Assembly (NCBI GenBank): GCA_963576735.1
Contig: OY755178.1
Span: forward strand, 3,100,001-3,164,000
DNA: 64,000 nt
Source: Bedellia somnulentella
Lineage: Eukaryota > Arthropoda > Insecta > Lepidoptera > Bedelliidae
Direction: 5' to 3'
The stretch's first letter is position 1, and each line of letters opens with the position of its first letter. The translations under genes were made by a program, and so were the position numbers. Shown here piece by piece: positions 1 through 12,300 of this stretch. Below the pieces are notes generated by a model. It saw only the letters and a list, made by a program, of their open reading frames with translations. It ran no database searches and was not told the DNA's origin.

Positions 1-307
1 GTTAACAAATTACAAACATAAGGCCAGTGACAAATATCCACAGAAAATTCCGAAAACACTTACAAAGAAGAAAAACTTAGCAGTTAAAACTAACTAAACT
101 TAGACTTAAACTTAACTTAATAACACGCATAACCCATAAATAGTATTTCCTATATATGATCTACATTTAGATTTGAAAAGTGAGTGAAAGATAACAAAAC
201 AGATTATGTTTTACTGAAAATTATAATTACTAAAGATAATTTATTTTGTGTTCCTGACCGCTAGGCTGGAGCTTGGTGTGAGTAAAGCCGAGCGGTAGCT
301 GTCTACA

Positions 308-669
308 CATAACATAACATAAACGTTCACGCCGAATATCCCCGAAGGGGTTGGCAGATGTACTAATACTTATGAACATCACGTGACTTTGTCACCTGGT
401 GTTCAGAGTACCCACGTTTTGTATGGACAGTGTACTCACGTGATAGGGGGCAGGCCTATCGCCGTTTTGTACGAATACACTGTCACATGACTAAGTACAA
501 CTCAACCATGTGGGTTTCCTCACGATGTTTTCCCTCACCGTTAACAACCATGATAAATTAACCACACATATATCTTGAGAAAAGACAAATTGGTGTAGGC
601 CCGACCCGGGATTTGAACACTAGTCGCTTGCACGTTAACCGGTGTTCTACCCATTGAGCTATCACGTCG
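308..669 (-). repeat. SINE-B copy, nearly full length (tRNA-derived)
   Basis: Read on the minus strand it has an A box within GTGATAGCTCAATGGGTAGA and a B box near AGTGTTCAAATCC, then the SINE-B body (CCTACACCAATTTGTCTTTT, CATCGTGAGGAAACC, GCGATAGGCCTGCC), ending with CCCCTTCGGGGATATTCGG and a TTATG-type tail. Confidence 0.85.
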
Positions 670-692
670 TATCAGCTGTGTAGTTCTAGCTT

Positions 693-870
693 AGAAAAGC
701 AATAACCCATTTCTACCTGCGGATACCGCTTTGCGGGGCAGCTTTTTAAGTGGCTGTTGGGCGATGCCGTGGAACCTCTTTATTAATAACATTTATTTTA
801 CAATTCTTTCCACACTTAATTTCCAAAATTGGCAAATCATTTCTAATTTTGAGGCTATAATAACAATAAT
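693..870 (+). repeat. SINE-A fragment
   Basis: Diverged SINE-A body: a start like ATAGCACTACCCC, then GGCTTTTTAAG, GGGCGATGC and CTTTCC...CACTTAATTTCC. The 3' tail is lost. Confidence 0.55.
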
Positions 871-1276
871 TAGACGATAATAAAGCATAACATTAGTTTT
901 TCGAAAGCGCGAAAGTGATTAAGTCGAGACGCTGACAAATTGTAGCAGCCCATGCAAAACATGGTTAGGAATTATTTTAAGGCCCACGACTATTCCTCGT
1001 GGATGGCAAATAACTTTATTAATGTAGATAGTATATTTTAATTTAAAAATACCTCATAACATTAAATTTACCGTCTTCTCTAAAAGATGTTGTCATTATT
1101 AAAACTTTCATATATTTGTGTTACAATTCATACGCGTAGAAAACAGTATTTAATTTTAGAAGGATATTTTAACAATTTTTGTTATATTTCTAAAATAGGC
1201 TGGCAGATTACCTGTATCTATTACCTATTACAGGAGAGTAACAAGCCCAAATGGGGTTGTTCGGTAGTTATTTTCA

Positions 1277-1422
1277 GTATTTTTTGCTGTGTAATGTCGG
1301 CATAGAATAGCACTACCCCATTTCTTCCGGTGGGTGTACGTAAGAGGCGACTAACGGTATTGGGGCTTTTAAGGATTCTAGGGATTTATAGCCGTGAGTA
1401 TATGTATGTATGTATGTATGGA
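1277..1422 (+). repeat. SINE-A copy with internal deletion
   Basis: Begins GTGTAATGTCGGCATAGAAT and keeps CCGGTGGGTGTACGTAAGAG. It then jumps from GGCTTTTAAGG to TAGGGATTTATAGCCGTGAG and ends in GTATATGTATG repeats. The middle of about 110 bases is missing. Confidence 0.8.
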
Positions 1423-2044
1423 AGAAAAAAAATAAGTTATACCAATTAAGTTTGTTCTATAGTAAAAAAAAACTGTTCGGAATTTTAGTTTTTTAAATCA
1501 TAAGAATAAGCAACTCATATATAAATAAGTCATATATAAATGTTAAAGTCTACCGAGTTAAGTCGTTTCTTTAATTTCATGGCGAGACTTTAATACATAT
1601 CTACGCAGGTTGAATATAATATTATATTCGACACAATTTATAAGATTCGATTGAATATAATAGATATGAAATATTACTTTCGACCAATGTCGTCACGTCA
1701 TCCAAGACATTGTAACTAATCAATTCATATTTCAAAACCATATGGAGATTACACTTGAGCAAATAGATTTCGTTTTGTTACAACCAAATAGCAAAGCAAC
1801 GTAAAATTCATATGAGTGAGTAAAATCGTAAACTTAAATTATGCAGACAATATTCAAAAGGTTTAAATATATCGGTAACACGCATCTGATTGACTGAGTT
1901 AATTAAACAAAACATACATAAAGAGTCACAGTCACAGTCCGAATTGGAAAATTCGAAATTAAATTTTTTTATATAAAACAAATTGCAGTTTTATTATGAG
2001 ATTAAGAATATACCATTTATGTCTAATAGGTGAAAAATATTCTA

Positions 2045-2195
2045 ATACATTTAGTCACATGGTGCTCAAAGTAAAACCTTTTGTTTGGACAGTGCATTAA
2101 AGTGCTGGGAAGCAGGCAATAGGCCCCGTTATAAACAACCAAATTACAAATCATCCGTGTAGGTTTCTTTACGATGTTCTCCTTCAACCGAATTA
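2045..2195 (-). repeat. SINE-B fragment, eroded
   Basis: Diverged match to the middle of SINE-B (GACAGTGCATTAA, GGCAGGCAATAGGC, GTAGGTTTCTTTACGATGTT). Confidence 0.55.
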
Positions 2196-2214
2196 ATATT
2201 AATTAAGACTTTGT

Positions 2215-2520
2215 CGCGCATGAAACCTCATGTGGGGATTATTTTACTAACCAAATAAAAATTTCGACAAAAGCAGGACTCAAACCCGCGACATCCTGGT
2301 CTAGATCGACGAGTGGCTTTCCGAATTTGTAAAAATTTGGAGGTAGAGGGCGCTGACACCAGTAAGGTGTTATGAAACAAGGAAAGACAAATTTCGCATC
2401 AGTGGTTACTTGGCACCATAGCTCAGTTGACAGAGCGACCGGGGCGTAGACCAAGATGTCGCGGGTTGGAGTCCTGCTGGTGTCGAAATTGTTCTTTCCT
2501 TAATTGATTAGCAAATTAAT
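2215..2520. repeat. SINE-C copies (tRNA-like) in inverted arrangement
   Basis: The plus-strand right half holds a tRNA-like segment with A box TAGCTCAGTTG and B-box-like GGGTTGGAGTCC, ending GTGTCGAAATT. At the left edge the same end (GTCGCGGGTTTGAGTCC then TGTCGAAATT) is present on the minus strand, so the unit has inverted ends. The unit TGGCTTTCCGAATTTGTAAA between them recurs near 36909. Confidence 0.6.
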
Positions 2521-2542
2521 CTAAAAAAAAAGCTTTTCTCAC

Positions 2543-5500
2543 CATACAACATCCATCACAGACTTGGCAACAGCGGCAGCATAGATCGACAGGTCTCCGT
2601 ACAGATACACACAGAGTGTAACATAGAACATGGTTCGGCCGCTTTTCGAGAAAAAGAGGTTGGCCATTTCACCCAACTCTATACGGCGATCGAGGCTGTA
2701 GTAACGGGAAGGTATGGTTGCCCCGCAGACTAGTGGTTCCTCTGTATCCACCAAAGAAGGGGAGTTGTATAAATGCTGTTGTTCTTCGTCGGATTCATCG
2801 TGGCTTTGTATCTGAAATAAATAGAGACAAATTTTATTTAATATATAAATCCCGAAAAGGGGTAGCCAAAGATTTGAAGTTCGTAAGAAATTCCTCCGCC
2901 CCTTTTGAAACTAAAGTCAAGTAAATATTAAAAATAAAGTTTGATGGTTATGGGTCTCCAGCCGCAAAGCCCAACTAAACTCAAACGTTCACGCAGGATA
3001 TCTCCGACAGGGTTGGTAGAGGTAAAAAAATACTTCTGAACATTACGTAAAATTGTCACCTGGTGTTCAGAGTACCCACATTTTGCTTGGACAGTGTCGC
3101 CTATCACGATGTTTTCCCTCACCGTAAACAACTATGATAAATCAACCACACATATAGACATATGTGTGGTTGATCCCCTTCGGGGATATTCGGCGTGAAC
3201 GTTTATGTTTACTTATGTTATGTTATTTTATGGTATTTGTACTTATTGTAATAACAAGCTCAATTGAATATCCCCGAAGGGGTTGGCAGATGTACTAAAA
3301 CTTCTGAACATGACGTGCCTTTGTCACCTGGTATTCAGAGTAGCCACGCCTATCGCCGTTTTGTACGAATACACTGTCACATGACTAAGTAAAACTCAGT
3401 CATGTGGGTTTCCTCACGATGTTTTCCCTCACCGTAAACAACTATGATAAATCAGCCACACATATGTCTTAGAAAACACAAATCGGTGTGGGCCCGACCC
3501 GGGATTAGAATACTAGTCGTCTGCACGATAATTCTACCTATTGAGCTATCACGTCGTCACTATCACTTGAAAAGCGATACGGCTTAATGATTAGTTCTAA
3601 TGCCAAAGACATATTGGTGCATAGTGGCGGCTCAAAATATTACTACAACATATTTATGGTGCCATCTGCAACCATCCCATATTTTACCATCTTTCTTCGA
3701 CTAATAAGTGGCAGAGGTATTTCACAGTCTGCAGCTCTGGCTAATCTACTATTCATGACCTTGTGAAAAGTAAATAGGACTGAGACGAGAAAACCCGTAG
3801 TTATAAAAAATCAAAACTTATCAAGATTCAAATTTAGTGTTATTTTTTTTTTTTAATTATTTATTCATTATAAAGACAAAATACATTATACAATGGTTAT
3901 ATCGTGGTCACTTAATCCTCTTCTAAGGTTTAATTGTGACCACCGTCCCCCACTCTTACATTGTAAATCACAGTTGATTGTATTGCGTCTTAGTGACGTT
4001 CTCTATTTAAGAAATATGATTATAAATATAATTTACTTATAAATTTATATACAATGCTGACTGACCATCGTAACATGGCCCAATTTCACACGCCGCGGAT
4101 GATACCCGCGTGACAGATGAGGCAAGAATTCTATAAGAGTTCATGGCTCATCTGCCCCACCGGCACCCTCCGCCACCTGTGAAATCGGCCCTGTTTTACA
4201 TTGTTGTTGGAAATATATTTTTAATATAGTTTTACATTTGTGGTTGTCCACGCGCAGTGAATCAATGACCTCGCTCGGTAGTTCATTGAGTACCTGCGGT
4301 AATATACATTCTATCGTTCGCCTGCCGTAGTCATTGTTACATCTAGGCACAACTGTAAGATATTGCTGTACAATTTATACCATGAAGTCATTTAAACTTA
4401 AAAGCAACTTAAATGAGATGAGATATTCAAGGTTATCTTGAAAAATGGTAAGCGTGAAGAATACTTTTACTAACATCAACATTAATTTAACAAAAATTGT
4501 TATTGAAATTTTTGTAAGCATTTCAAATTGATATTTTTCAAACTAAATTAATTTCATACTAGTATTGTTTTTTCATTGACTGTTTTATTTTACTATTGTA
4601 TTTTCTATAATATTTTACTCGGCTTTTTTAATAATATTGGTAGTTCTTTAAAAACCTATTTGGAATGATATACTTTAAGGCCAGCTCCACGATAAAAGAT
4701 AATGTGCTCACCAAAAGGTAAAATTCTAAGAGAGTAACAAGGAAGAATTGAACTCAAATGCAGTAAAAACATAAAAGTTTTAAATAAATTTGATATTTAT
4801 TAGTATAAACTTTTTTCAACAAATTGGATAAATGTTTTACCGAAATTTTAAGACCATTAAGAAATCTTTAACATTTTATTTATTCAGTACATCAAAGAAC
4901 GTCCAAATGAAGTCCCAAGATTGGAATCAACCAAAATGGACCCATTTTCTTGAGCCCTTTATTATTTCAATATTCAGAAGTTTTATATAATACAAATGTT
5001 TTTCTATCTTCGAGTGCGTGTCGTAATAGGCGACTAATGTGACTGCATAATTCCATTATCACTAAACCATCCTTTATTTTACGTACTTTATTGCACTCAA
5101 CTACTAAAAGTGCCTCACTATTTTTTGTGATTTTAGCCGTGTGACTTCATTTTACATATATTTTAAAATAAAATATTGTAGTTCTACACATGACTACAGC
5201 TAATACATAATTAAAAATACTGACTTACACTGTCTCTTTTTAGACTTTGAAGACGCTTCCATTTCAGCACCGCGTTTGCACATGCCATCGTTTCTATGAC
5301 GTAGGTCACATTTATTAAACTCATAAATGCCAGAAAGACTAAGGATATTGTACTCAAGCCCCAGCCGGCCCGGGCAAACACAGCTGGCAAGGTCAAGGCT
5401 CCAGTGCCCACTATTAAATTGAAAACATATGTTAGCCCCACCTGAAAACAATATAAATGTTATGTAACAAAACATTTCCTCTAGCAGGTCATAATACGTA

Positions 5501-7590
5501 ATCCTTTAGAATTTAAAGAGACTCATAGTTGGGAGTATATGTATGTATGTAATTTAAAGAGACAAAGATTTAGCAATTGCTTACAGTGGATAAAAAGGTT
5601 GAAATCTAGGGGAAAAAAAAAAGCGAACTCGGCACACCAGGTAAAAAAGTATAATGCAATGTTTATATTATATTCAGGGCATTTCAGGCATCTATTGGAT
5701 ATATATCACCAATGTCAAAAAAAAAAATACCTAAGAAAAAAGAAAAGAAGCACTTTTCTCTTTTGAAGAAAAATATTGACCAGAAATCAAATTTGGAAAT
5801 AAATGTTCCCAAATATTTTGTGTTGGCAATTTTGCATGGTATTATCTTTGATCATATACACCAAAGATGCCGCACTCCATACAAATTCAACGCACAAAAG
5901 TGGACCGCGAGAATGACAAGACTGTTGACAAGTAAATTTTATTTTTCTACAATTATCGACCTTACCATATTTTTTTAAGGCCTATTATTTATTGCAAGAT
6001 CTAGCATGCCACTGCCAGTGAAACAGTGCTTTTCATATAAATTAGCACTGTTTGGCCTTTGCTGTTTTTCGTGCTTTGTTGGAGTATCTTTGTTATATGT
6101 GATCAAAGAGTATTAGAATAGAATAACTCTTTATTGTACATCAAACACAAATTTACAAAAGAAATTATCATACAGTTTACAGTGAGGTACAATAGGCGGT
6201 CTTATCGCTAAAAGCGATCAAAGTATTATCATTAAAGTCAAAATACAGAACAATGGTGGTCAATTCCAAAAAGAAGCCTGACAGTTGGGTTTCCCACAAT
6301 GGCAGCATAGAAAAGAAAGCAGCTCTTACTAAAACAAATCATCACCTACACCATTGTGGCTGTTATTGCGAAACACCAAAATTCATCCTATTATAATTTT
6401 GTTAGTACTGTGTAGGTGTATAACTATTATAACAAAAAAAAATGTATAGCGAAAGCACATTTTCTGCTTTACTTCTAAAGGTATTATACCTATTATTGTT
6501 TTACTATTTTTATTTGTGTTTGGTGGCCATGTGACAAGACAATATATATTTCAGCTATATATCAGTTTCCTTACTGTGTCTTCCCTCACCATTAACAACC
6601 TTCATAAATAACTCAACTCAAACTGACCTCACCTCACAATGTTTCCCTCATTGTTAACAACCATGACTAGTAAACTACACATATGGCTTAAGAAAAGAAA
6701 CATTAGTGTAGGCCTAACTTGGGGTTTGATCCAATATGCCTTTCTGCATGATAAGCACTATTTCCACCACTGAGTTATCATGGTTTTCATAAATAACTAC
6801 AGGAAAGACAAATTGGTGTAGGTCCACTTCAGTTTGACCCCACAAATTTAAAGTCAGATGTAGTGCTCTTTAGAACTGAGCATTTGTTTTCTTTTATTTT
6901 AGTGTAGTTGTATTTGCCGTGTAGTGTCAGCTTAGAATAGCACTACCCCGTTTCTACCAATGGGTGTATGTAAGAGGCGACTAACGATATTGGGGCTTTT
7001 AAGGGATTTTTGGTTGATGCTGCTGGAGACCCATCCCCAACAACCTTTACTTTACCATCCTTTCCCCACTCAATTTTCCAAATGTGGCTGAGGAATTTCT
7101 AATTCCTTAGCTCTGGCTACCCCTTCTAGGGATTTACAGCCATAAGTATATGTATGTATGTATGTTATTTTAGTGTATCAAATCAAAGCAATATCCAGAG
7201 CTAAATAAGTCTTGGTTTTATGATAAATGATCAGCATTCTAATAAATATCTGGGTTACCCCAATGGAAATATTCAACCTACTACCCATCTTTACTAAAGC
7301 TATAAATTCTAGAATTATACTTTATTATAATTCTAATTTACTTTAATTCAAAGTAGAAGTGTTTTTTTTTAAACCAAGTTAGATTAACAAAGAAGGTCAA
7401 GTCAAACAACAAAAGAATTGTAAGAATAATACAATATAAGAATATACAATATAATAAATTCTATTAATATAATCCAAAAAAGACTAATAAAACTAATAAA
7501 ATAATATAATTTCTTAGAAAAATTATAAATGAAACAGAAATTCAAACTGACCCATATTGAATACTGATCCCCAACTTCGCCCAAAGGCAT
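2543..7590 (-). CDS. Tmem104: TMEM104-like multipass transporter, 5' part (three exons)
   Basis: Three coding exons join in frame: 7590-7552 (13 codons), 5441-5229 (71 codons) and 2811-2543 (89 codons plus 2 nt), each bounded by AG and GT. The first two exons give a short cytosolic start followed by YVFNLIVGTGALTLP, the first membrane helix of the amino acid/auxin permease-like fold as found in TMEM104. The third carries MANLFFSKSGRT and YLYGDLSIYAAAV, also close to human TMEM104. The 173 aa seen are roughly a third of the family's usual length. No later exon is recognisable before position 1, so the gene probably runs off the left edge. A small Asp/Glu/Gln-rich loop separates the two conserved parts. 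The ATG at 7590 is the first in frame next to the conserved segment, but a start farther upstream is possible. Substrate unknown; a membrane transporter role is inferred from family. Confidence 0.82.
2985..3235. repeat. SINE-B fragment with an inverted 3' end
   Basis: 2985-3165 is SINE-B on the minus strand. It is followed, from about 3163, by a plus-strand SINE-B segment and 3' end (ATGTGTGGTTGAT, CCCTTCGGGGATATTCGG, AACGTTTATG). The two meet head to head. Confidence 0.7.
3262..3560 (-). repeat. SINE-B copy
   Basis: On the minus strand it runs from the A box (TGATAGCTCAATAGG) through GTGAGGGAAAACATCG to CCCCTTCGGGGATATTC. About 50 bases are missing in the middle. Confidence 0.8.
3835..4370 (-). 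mobile_element. LINE fragment: reverse transcriptase C-terminal tail plus 3' UTR
   Basis: On the minus strand 4350-4141 encodes a 69-aa tail beginning PRCNNDYGRRTIECILPQVL, typical of the end of CR1/Jockey-like LINE polyproteins. A 3' UTR ending GAATAAATAATTAAAAA follows. The same 3' UTR recurs at 33725. The element is strongly 5' truncated and lies in intron 2 of the TMEM104-like gene. Confidence 0.65.
6115..6232 (-). repeat. LINE 3' end fragment
   Basis: On the minus strand: GATCGCTTTTAGCGATAAGA, CTGTAAACTGTATGATAA and TGTACAATAAAGAGTTATTC. This has the look of a LINE 3' UTR with its own poly(A) signal and a short tail. No coding part remains. Confidence 0.5.
6560..6840 (-). repeat. SINE-B fragments, eroded and partly duplicated
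   Basis: Two diverged runs of the SINE-B middle (CCCTCACCATTAACAACC and CCCTCATTGTTAACAACC) are followed by a degenerate tRNA-like part (CACTGAGTTATCATGG). Confidence 0.6.
6916..7166 (+). repeat. SINE-A copy, full length
   Basis: Runs from GCCGTGTAGTGTCAGCTTAG to TTTACAGCCATAAGTATATG and a TATG-repeat tail, about 250 bases. Lies in intron 1 of the TMEM104-like gene. Confidence 0.85.
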
Positions 7591-8759
7591 TCTGATAAAT
7601 CTTCTCACACTCCAAAGGATTCGTGGCATATCACACACTCGTAACACAACATTGCTGCCCACTATCAGACACAGCAATGATTACATTTCACACTTATCTG
7701 AACAATTGTTCGTATCGCTTTGTATTGTATACGTAACCAATTTGTTATGGTTAACGGTCTTATCTCTAGGAGGAATGTAGTAGACAGGTGTTGTTATAAC
7801 ATGGAATGTTATTATAACATCACAATAGAAAAAAACTTAGATTCTTCTTGACCACAATTAAATTATTTTAAATTTTATATTTATTTGGTAGAATTGATGT
7901 ATGTATTGTATTAGTAAACAATATTGGATCAGTTAATCAGTCAACCATCGCATCAGTATCAGTAAATCAATCAATTGACCAATTGTGTGCCAAAGTGCCA
8001 AGTGCCAATGCCAATATAGTGAGGTACCCTCGAAGTCGCAGTCGAGGGAGTACGTACGGATTTTTTAAAAATAAATGTGCAGTAATAAGAGCTGTTTGAA
8101 TTTACTGAGGCACTATCTATCCTAACACTGGCTTACATAACATAACAAAAACATCTCAACGACCCAATCACCAGCCAACTAAAGGCAGCAGCTACTCGCA
8201 ACCGAAATACTTACCACTCCAAACATGGAACTATACAACGAGGTCGAAGATTCTCAAATTAGAAACTTCCTTGCCTCCTACAGGCAAAGGCCTCCCGAAG
8301 TCGTTGCGAGAGCACACTGTATGACATAATTTGGTCACCCCGTTTGATCACATTTCTTAGACTCTTTGACGACCTTGTATATTAAGTATAAGTAACTCGT
8401 CTGGGACTCTTTACTCTCTACTTTCATTGGATTGAATCAGGCGTTACTTTGCGAAAATCCATAGCAATACAAATATTAATAAGTTATTTCGCTAAATTCC
8501 GCTAAATACCTGCAGTCTTCATGCATTGTGCACCGCCCGCCCTCCCACTTACAAAAAGACAATGCACCACACACACCCGCAAGCGATGGCATCCACAAAT
8601 ATGCGACGCGTTTCGACTCAACACGAGTCATTATCGAGCAGTAGACAGTTCGGCAGCTGACCACCGAGTGCCGGTCCTACGATTATGCGCTGATATTTAT
8701 AGGCCAGGCTCCCCATTCCCCTACCCAAAACCATCAATAACGAGTGACTATACTATTTG
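7591..8759. other. Intergenic space between TMEM104-like gene and Srp68, no gene seen
   Basis: AT-rich, with a short perfect stem at about 8026-8048 (CCCTCGA and TCGAGGG). Open frames here lack codon coherence or any family motif. It must contain the TMEM104-like promoter. Confidence 0.4.
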
Positions 8760-9035
8760 AAAAAATTGCAAAAGTGGGGAAACGGTGTAGCCCAGCTGTT
8801 CATTCAGCAGTGCAACGGAATTATCATTATCATATCTGGAGATTTCAAGTTTCTCTAAGACATAATCTAAATCCCGTACAAGTATATAAAATGTCCAGAT
8901 TATGATTATCGGGGAGAACGTGTCCAGTATCCAAAAGATGTTTCGCTAAGTGAGACCTCTCTGGATGGTCGTTTCTGAATGCTGCCACGTGCTCCCCGTA
9001 TCTTGTTAGAAAACTTCTTCCAAATATATTGTGAA
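8760..9035 (-). pseudogene. GIY-YIG endonuclease tail of a Penelope-like element, broken
   Basis: Conceptual translation of the minus strand gives a run with RYGEHVAAFRNDHPERSHLA, then KHLLDTGHVLPDNHNLDIL and a CTGFRLCLRE segment, before stops appear. A basic His/Leu/Asp pattern of this kind is typical of the region after the GIY-YIG nuclease of Penelope-like retroelements. Only the C-terminal part is left, with stops and a frame break. The family call is from memory of the pattern. Confidence 0.5.
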
Positions 9036-9319
9036 GTTACACGTTAATGAGCGGTGCGAGTAAACGTTGCTTTGACGCTTCCATGCTAGTCGTTAAATAT
9101 GAGTATTTTAGTTTTCAGTGATCCATTTCGATTTTCCGCACACCTGATATCAGCAGCAAGTATCTGTTGATGCAAAAGCACATGGAATCGTCGCAAACCT
9201 CGAAAGAGAAATTAGACACTTTTGTATGCTGAGGCGAAAGGAAACGCAGTTGCTTGCTATTCAAACCAAATCTACATGCATGAAAAAGAAACAAAACATA
9301 TGTTATAAACTGATAGGTA

Positions 9320-9325
9320 TTTATT
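9320..9325 (-). terminator. Poly(A) signal of Srp68
   Basis: TTTATT on the plus strand (AATAAA on the minus strand) lies about 60 bases past the Srp68 stop. Confidence 0.6.
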
Positions 9326-9387
9326 TTTCCAATTAACCTTAAATTGATCCGATACATATATAAAGAAAAGAAACAAGATACATATAT

Positions 9388-12300
9388 CTATTTATCGCTC
9401 TTGCTGCCCCAACCCAAGAAACCTTTGACAAGACCAGTCAACCCAGCTCCCTGTTTTTTGTTGTCAGCCGCTCCAGTTTTCTCGTCCATATTTGGGAATT
9501 CTATAAAATTGCACGCAAGATCGAAGAACAACGGTTTACAAGGTATTGCCTCCATTGGCGGTGGCAACTTATAAATGTTTGGATTTTTAGTTAACACTTG
9601 TGTTTCTTCTCGGTAATCGTCCAGACGATCAACTAACGCTTTCTTATCTTTATAAGCTTTCCCGCTTGAAGTGTACTTTGTTTCCTCGTCATCTTCTTCA
9701 TCTTCAAGGACCGAATCAGCGTGGACTTCAAATTTGCAACTTTCGATGTCTTTCTTTAGTGCTTCTAATTTAGCGATGAGAGTTTTATCTGTAAGTTTAT
9801 TCGAAATACTCTCAACGGTGTAGTTATTGGACCTTTCTAACATAGCTAAGGCTTCTCTGAACCGTCTCAAACCAGTTAAGACTTGAGCGATATAGAAACA
9901 ACGGAACGCGCGATATGCCTTCATTTGGGTTTCAATTTCTTTCTGGTAAGCGCTATCGTTCTCAAAACCGGGCAATTGCTGCAATTCAATGAAGTTTTGT
10001 AGAATAATTTCGTAGAGACGGGTAAGATCCTGGGCACGCACTTTTTTGCCATCAATTTGGACATTATTCTTGCGCGCTTCCTCAGCTTGTTGAACGAGCA
10101 AATTGTTCCTTTCTATTGTGCGCATAAGGCGAAGATGCATCAAGTAAGACAAAAGAAACTGAACTCCTGTCAATTGGTTTTCAGACGCCGTTTTTAACTT
10201 GGGATCATTTTTCATTTCGTCTTTGAGCGCGGATATGGCGTCTTTGCAGTCCATGAGGATGTTCTCCAAGATTTCTATCTTGGCCTCAATTTTTTGTGCA
10301 CTTGCTACTGACTTGTCGTAGTCTTGTAAAGCGATCAAGAAAAGTCGTACTTTTTCTGGTCGCACTGTGATGCGGCGACCTCGCCACTCTATTTCATGCA
10401 TTACTCCGGAACGGGCTTCCCTGGAACAAAATATAGTAGTGAGATTTAGCAAGGGCAAAACCAGATAGACAATGCGACATGCTCAATATATATATACATA
10501 TTAAAATTAATAGACATTAAATTGCTTCAAAAAATCGGTTAGCATTTTGAACAAATTAGAGTATTATATTTCCCATCAATTTGACAAGTATACATGTGAA
10601 ACATTGCGCTCAGAGCTGTGGTACATGGCTGGCTACTACTAAGCTAAGTCATTGTTGTTGTTGTTTCCGAAGATTCAAAAAATATCCCGACCAAATTATA
10701 ATTGATACTCCTTGCAAACAGAAACATACTTAGCCTGTGCCATCAAAGTATCCAAGTTCTCAATAAGTCCTTTCCCGCGCATAGCAGCCAAGTCTTGCGC
10801 GGCGCTCTCATCTCCGATGTTGTACGCGCAATAACGCAGACTTGGTTTTAGCTCTTCGATCTGTAATGAAATGACATACTTTATTTTATAATATATCTAT
10901 GTGAGAGGGCTTTTTAAGTGTCTTTTGGGCGATGTCGCTGGAGGCCCATCAACAACGATACTTTGTATTCATATATTTTCCCCAAGTAACTTCCAAAGGT
11001 CGCTGAGGATTTTTTTATTCTGCCTATGCAGTTTTGGGTTTAGTATCCTTGAGTGTATCAATGAACGAATAAATATTATTACTCAGGCCCTTTATTTCCA
11101 TTGACATAGGGATATTATCGATCGCCACTTTTCATGTTTCTGACAAATCTTTCAAACTTGCCCTCACATTCATGATGCATCTCATACAAACTCATTAGTT
11201 CTCTCACTATATACTGACGTAGGGTACACCTACATTTATGTAGATTACCTTTTTGGTAATCAATGATTAAATCAAAGGCTTGGTACAGGCATATGTATGT
11301 ATGTAATAATATAACATTTATATATTTATTTTATTTATTTATAGGTTTACATAACATAACCATTACAGGCATAGCCCAATGCGATTATATTAGACTTAAA
11401 TATCTACTACAAAATACCTATCAAATATATTAACATTATTATAATTGAACCAAATAAGTATGAAATAGTTTGGCTAAATCTTCTCATTTCCTCTTTTACA
11501 CATTGTAACATCTAATTTTTCATAACATAAGTAATATAATGAAGATTCTGTAAAGACAGCCAGCGAGCATGAGAATAAATCTACGCGATCGCCAATCTGG
11601 TTCAAAGATCGTAACGCTCGCGTAAAAGCACTCTCAAACAAGAGATTGGTCCGTGAAGATGGAACTACCAGTAGACGACCCCAGCGCCGCCGCCGCCTTA
11701 ATGTATTACTAGGTACCATTAATTTTAGTTGGAACAGGATAGTGGAGTTAATAATTATTCCTATTTAAACCTTATACATAATAGTTACCTTCTGATTATA
11801 AATAGCCTGTTCATCTTCAGGCAGCGCGGCGCACAGGTTGTGCAGCACGAGCTGGGCGCGCTGCAGCCAATCAGAGGCCGGCCGCCATTGCTGCAGCTCC
11901 AATAGCAGCGCTCCGTTCATGATCGCGTTGTACGCGCCGCCTTCTAATTGGGTGCGAGCGTCGCAGGCACCGCTCTGGGAAGAGAAGATTTTAAAATTGT
12001 TGCTTTACAGTGTTTGTAGCAAAATTTCTGCTAACCGGCAGGACACGCCTGAAAAAGAGGCAATCAGGCAAGAATATGAAGCAAAAAAAAAATCGACTGA
12101 AGGCAAAGATCATCAAAAAAATCTCAATGAGTCGAAAGGAAAAGGTAAAACAACGAAAAGGAAACAATCACCATCAATATCAGATGAAGAAGAATATTTT
12201 TGTTTGGTGTGCCTTGGTCCATATTCTGAAAGTAGGCCTGGCGAAAAATGGATTAAATGCCAAGGAAAGTGTAACCTTTGGGCCCATGTAGACTGTACAA

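Noticed and set aside
8476..8760. Overlapping open frames on both strands (62 and 79 codons)
   Set aside because: No motif, no splice context and no codon coherence; both are probably chance.
10724..10740. Non-canonical GC-AG intron in Srp68
   Set aside because: CAG|GCTAAG looked like a GC donor, but joining there breaks the frame; GTATGT at 10729-10724 restores AQAKEARSG exactly.
11838..11990. N-terminal part of the long plus-strand frame ending in the PHD finger
   Set aside because: This part is the antisense of the Srp68 exon 11974-11789; only the part after about 11990 is transposon sequence.
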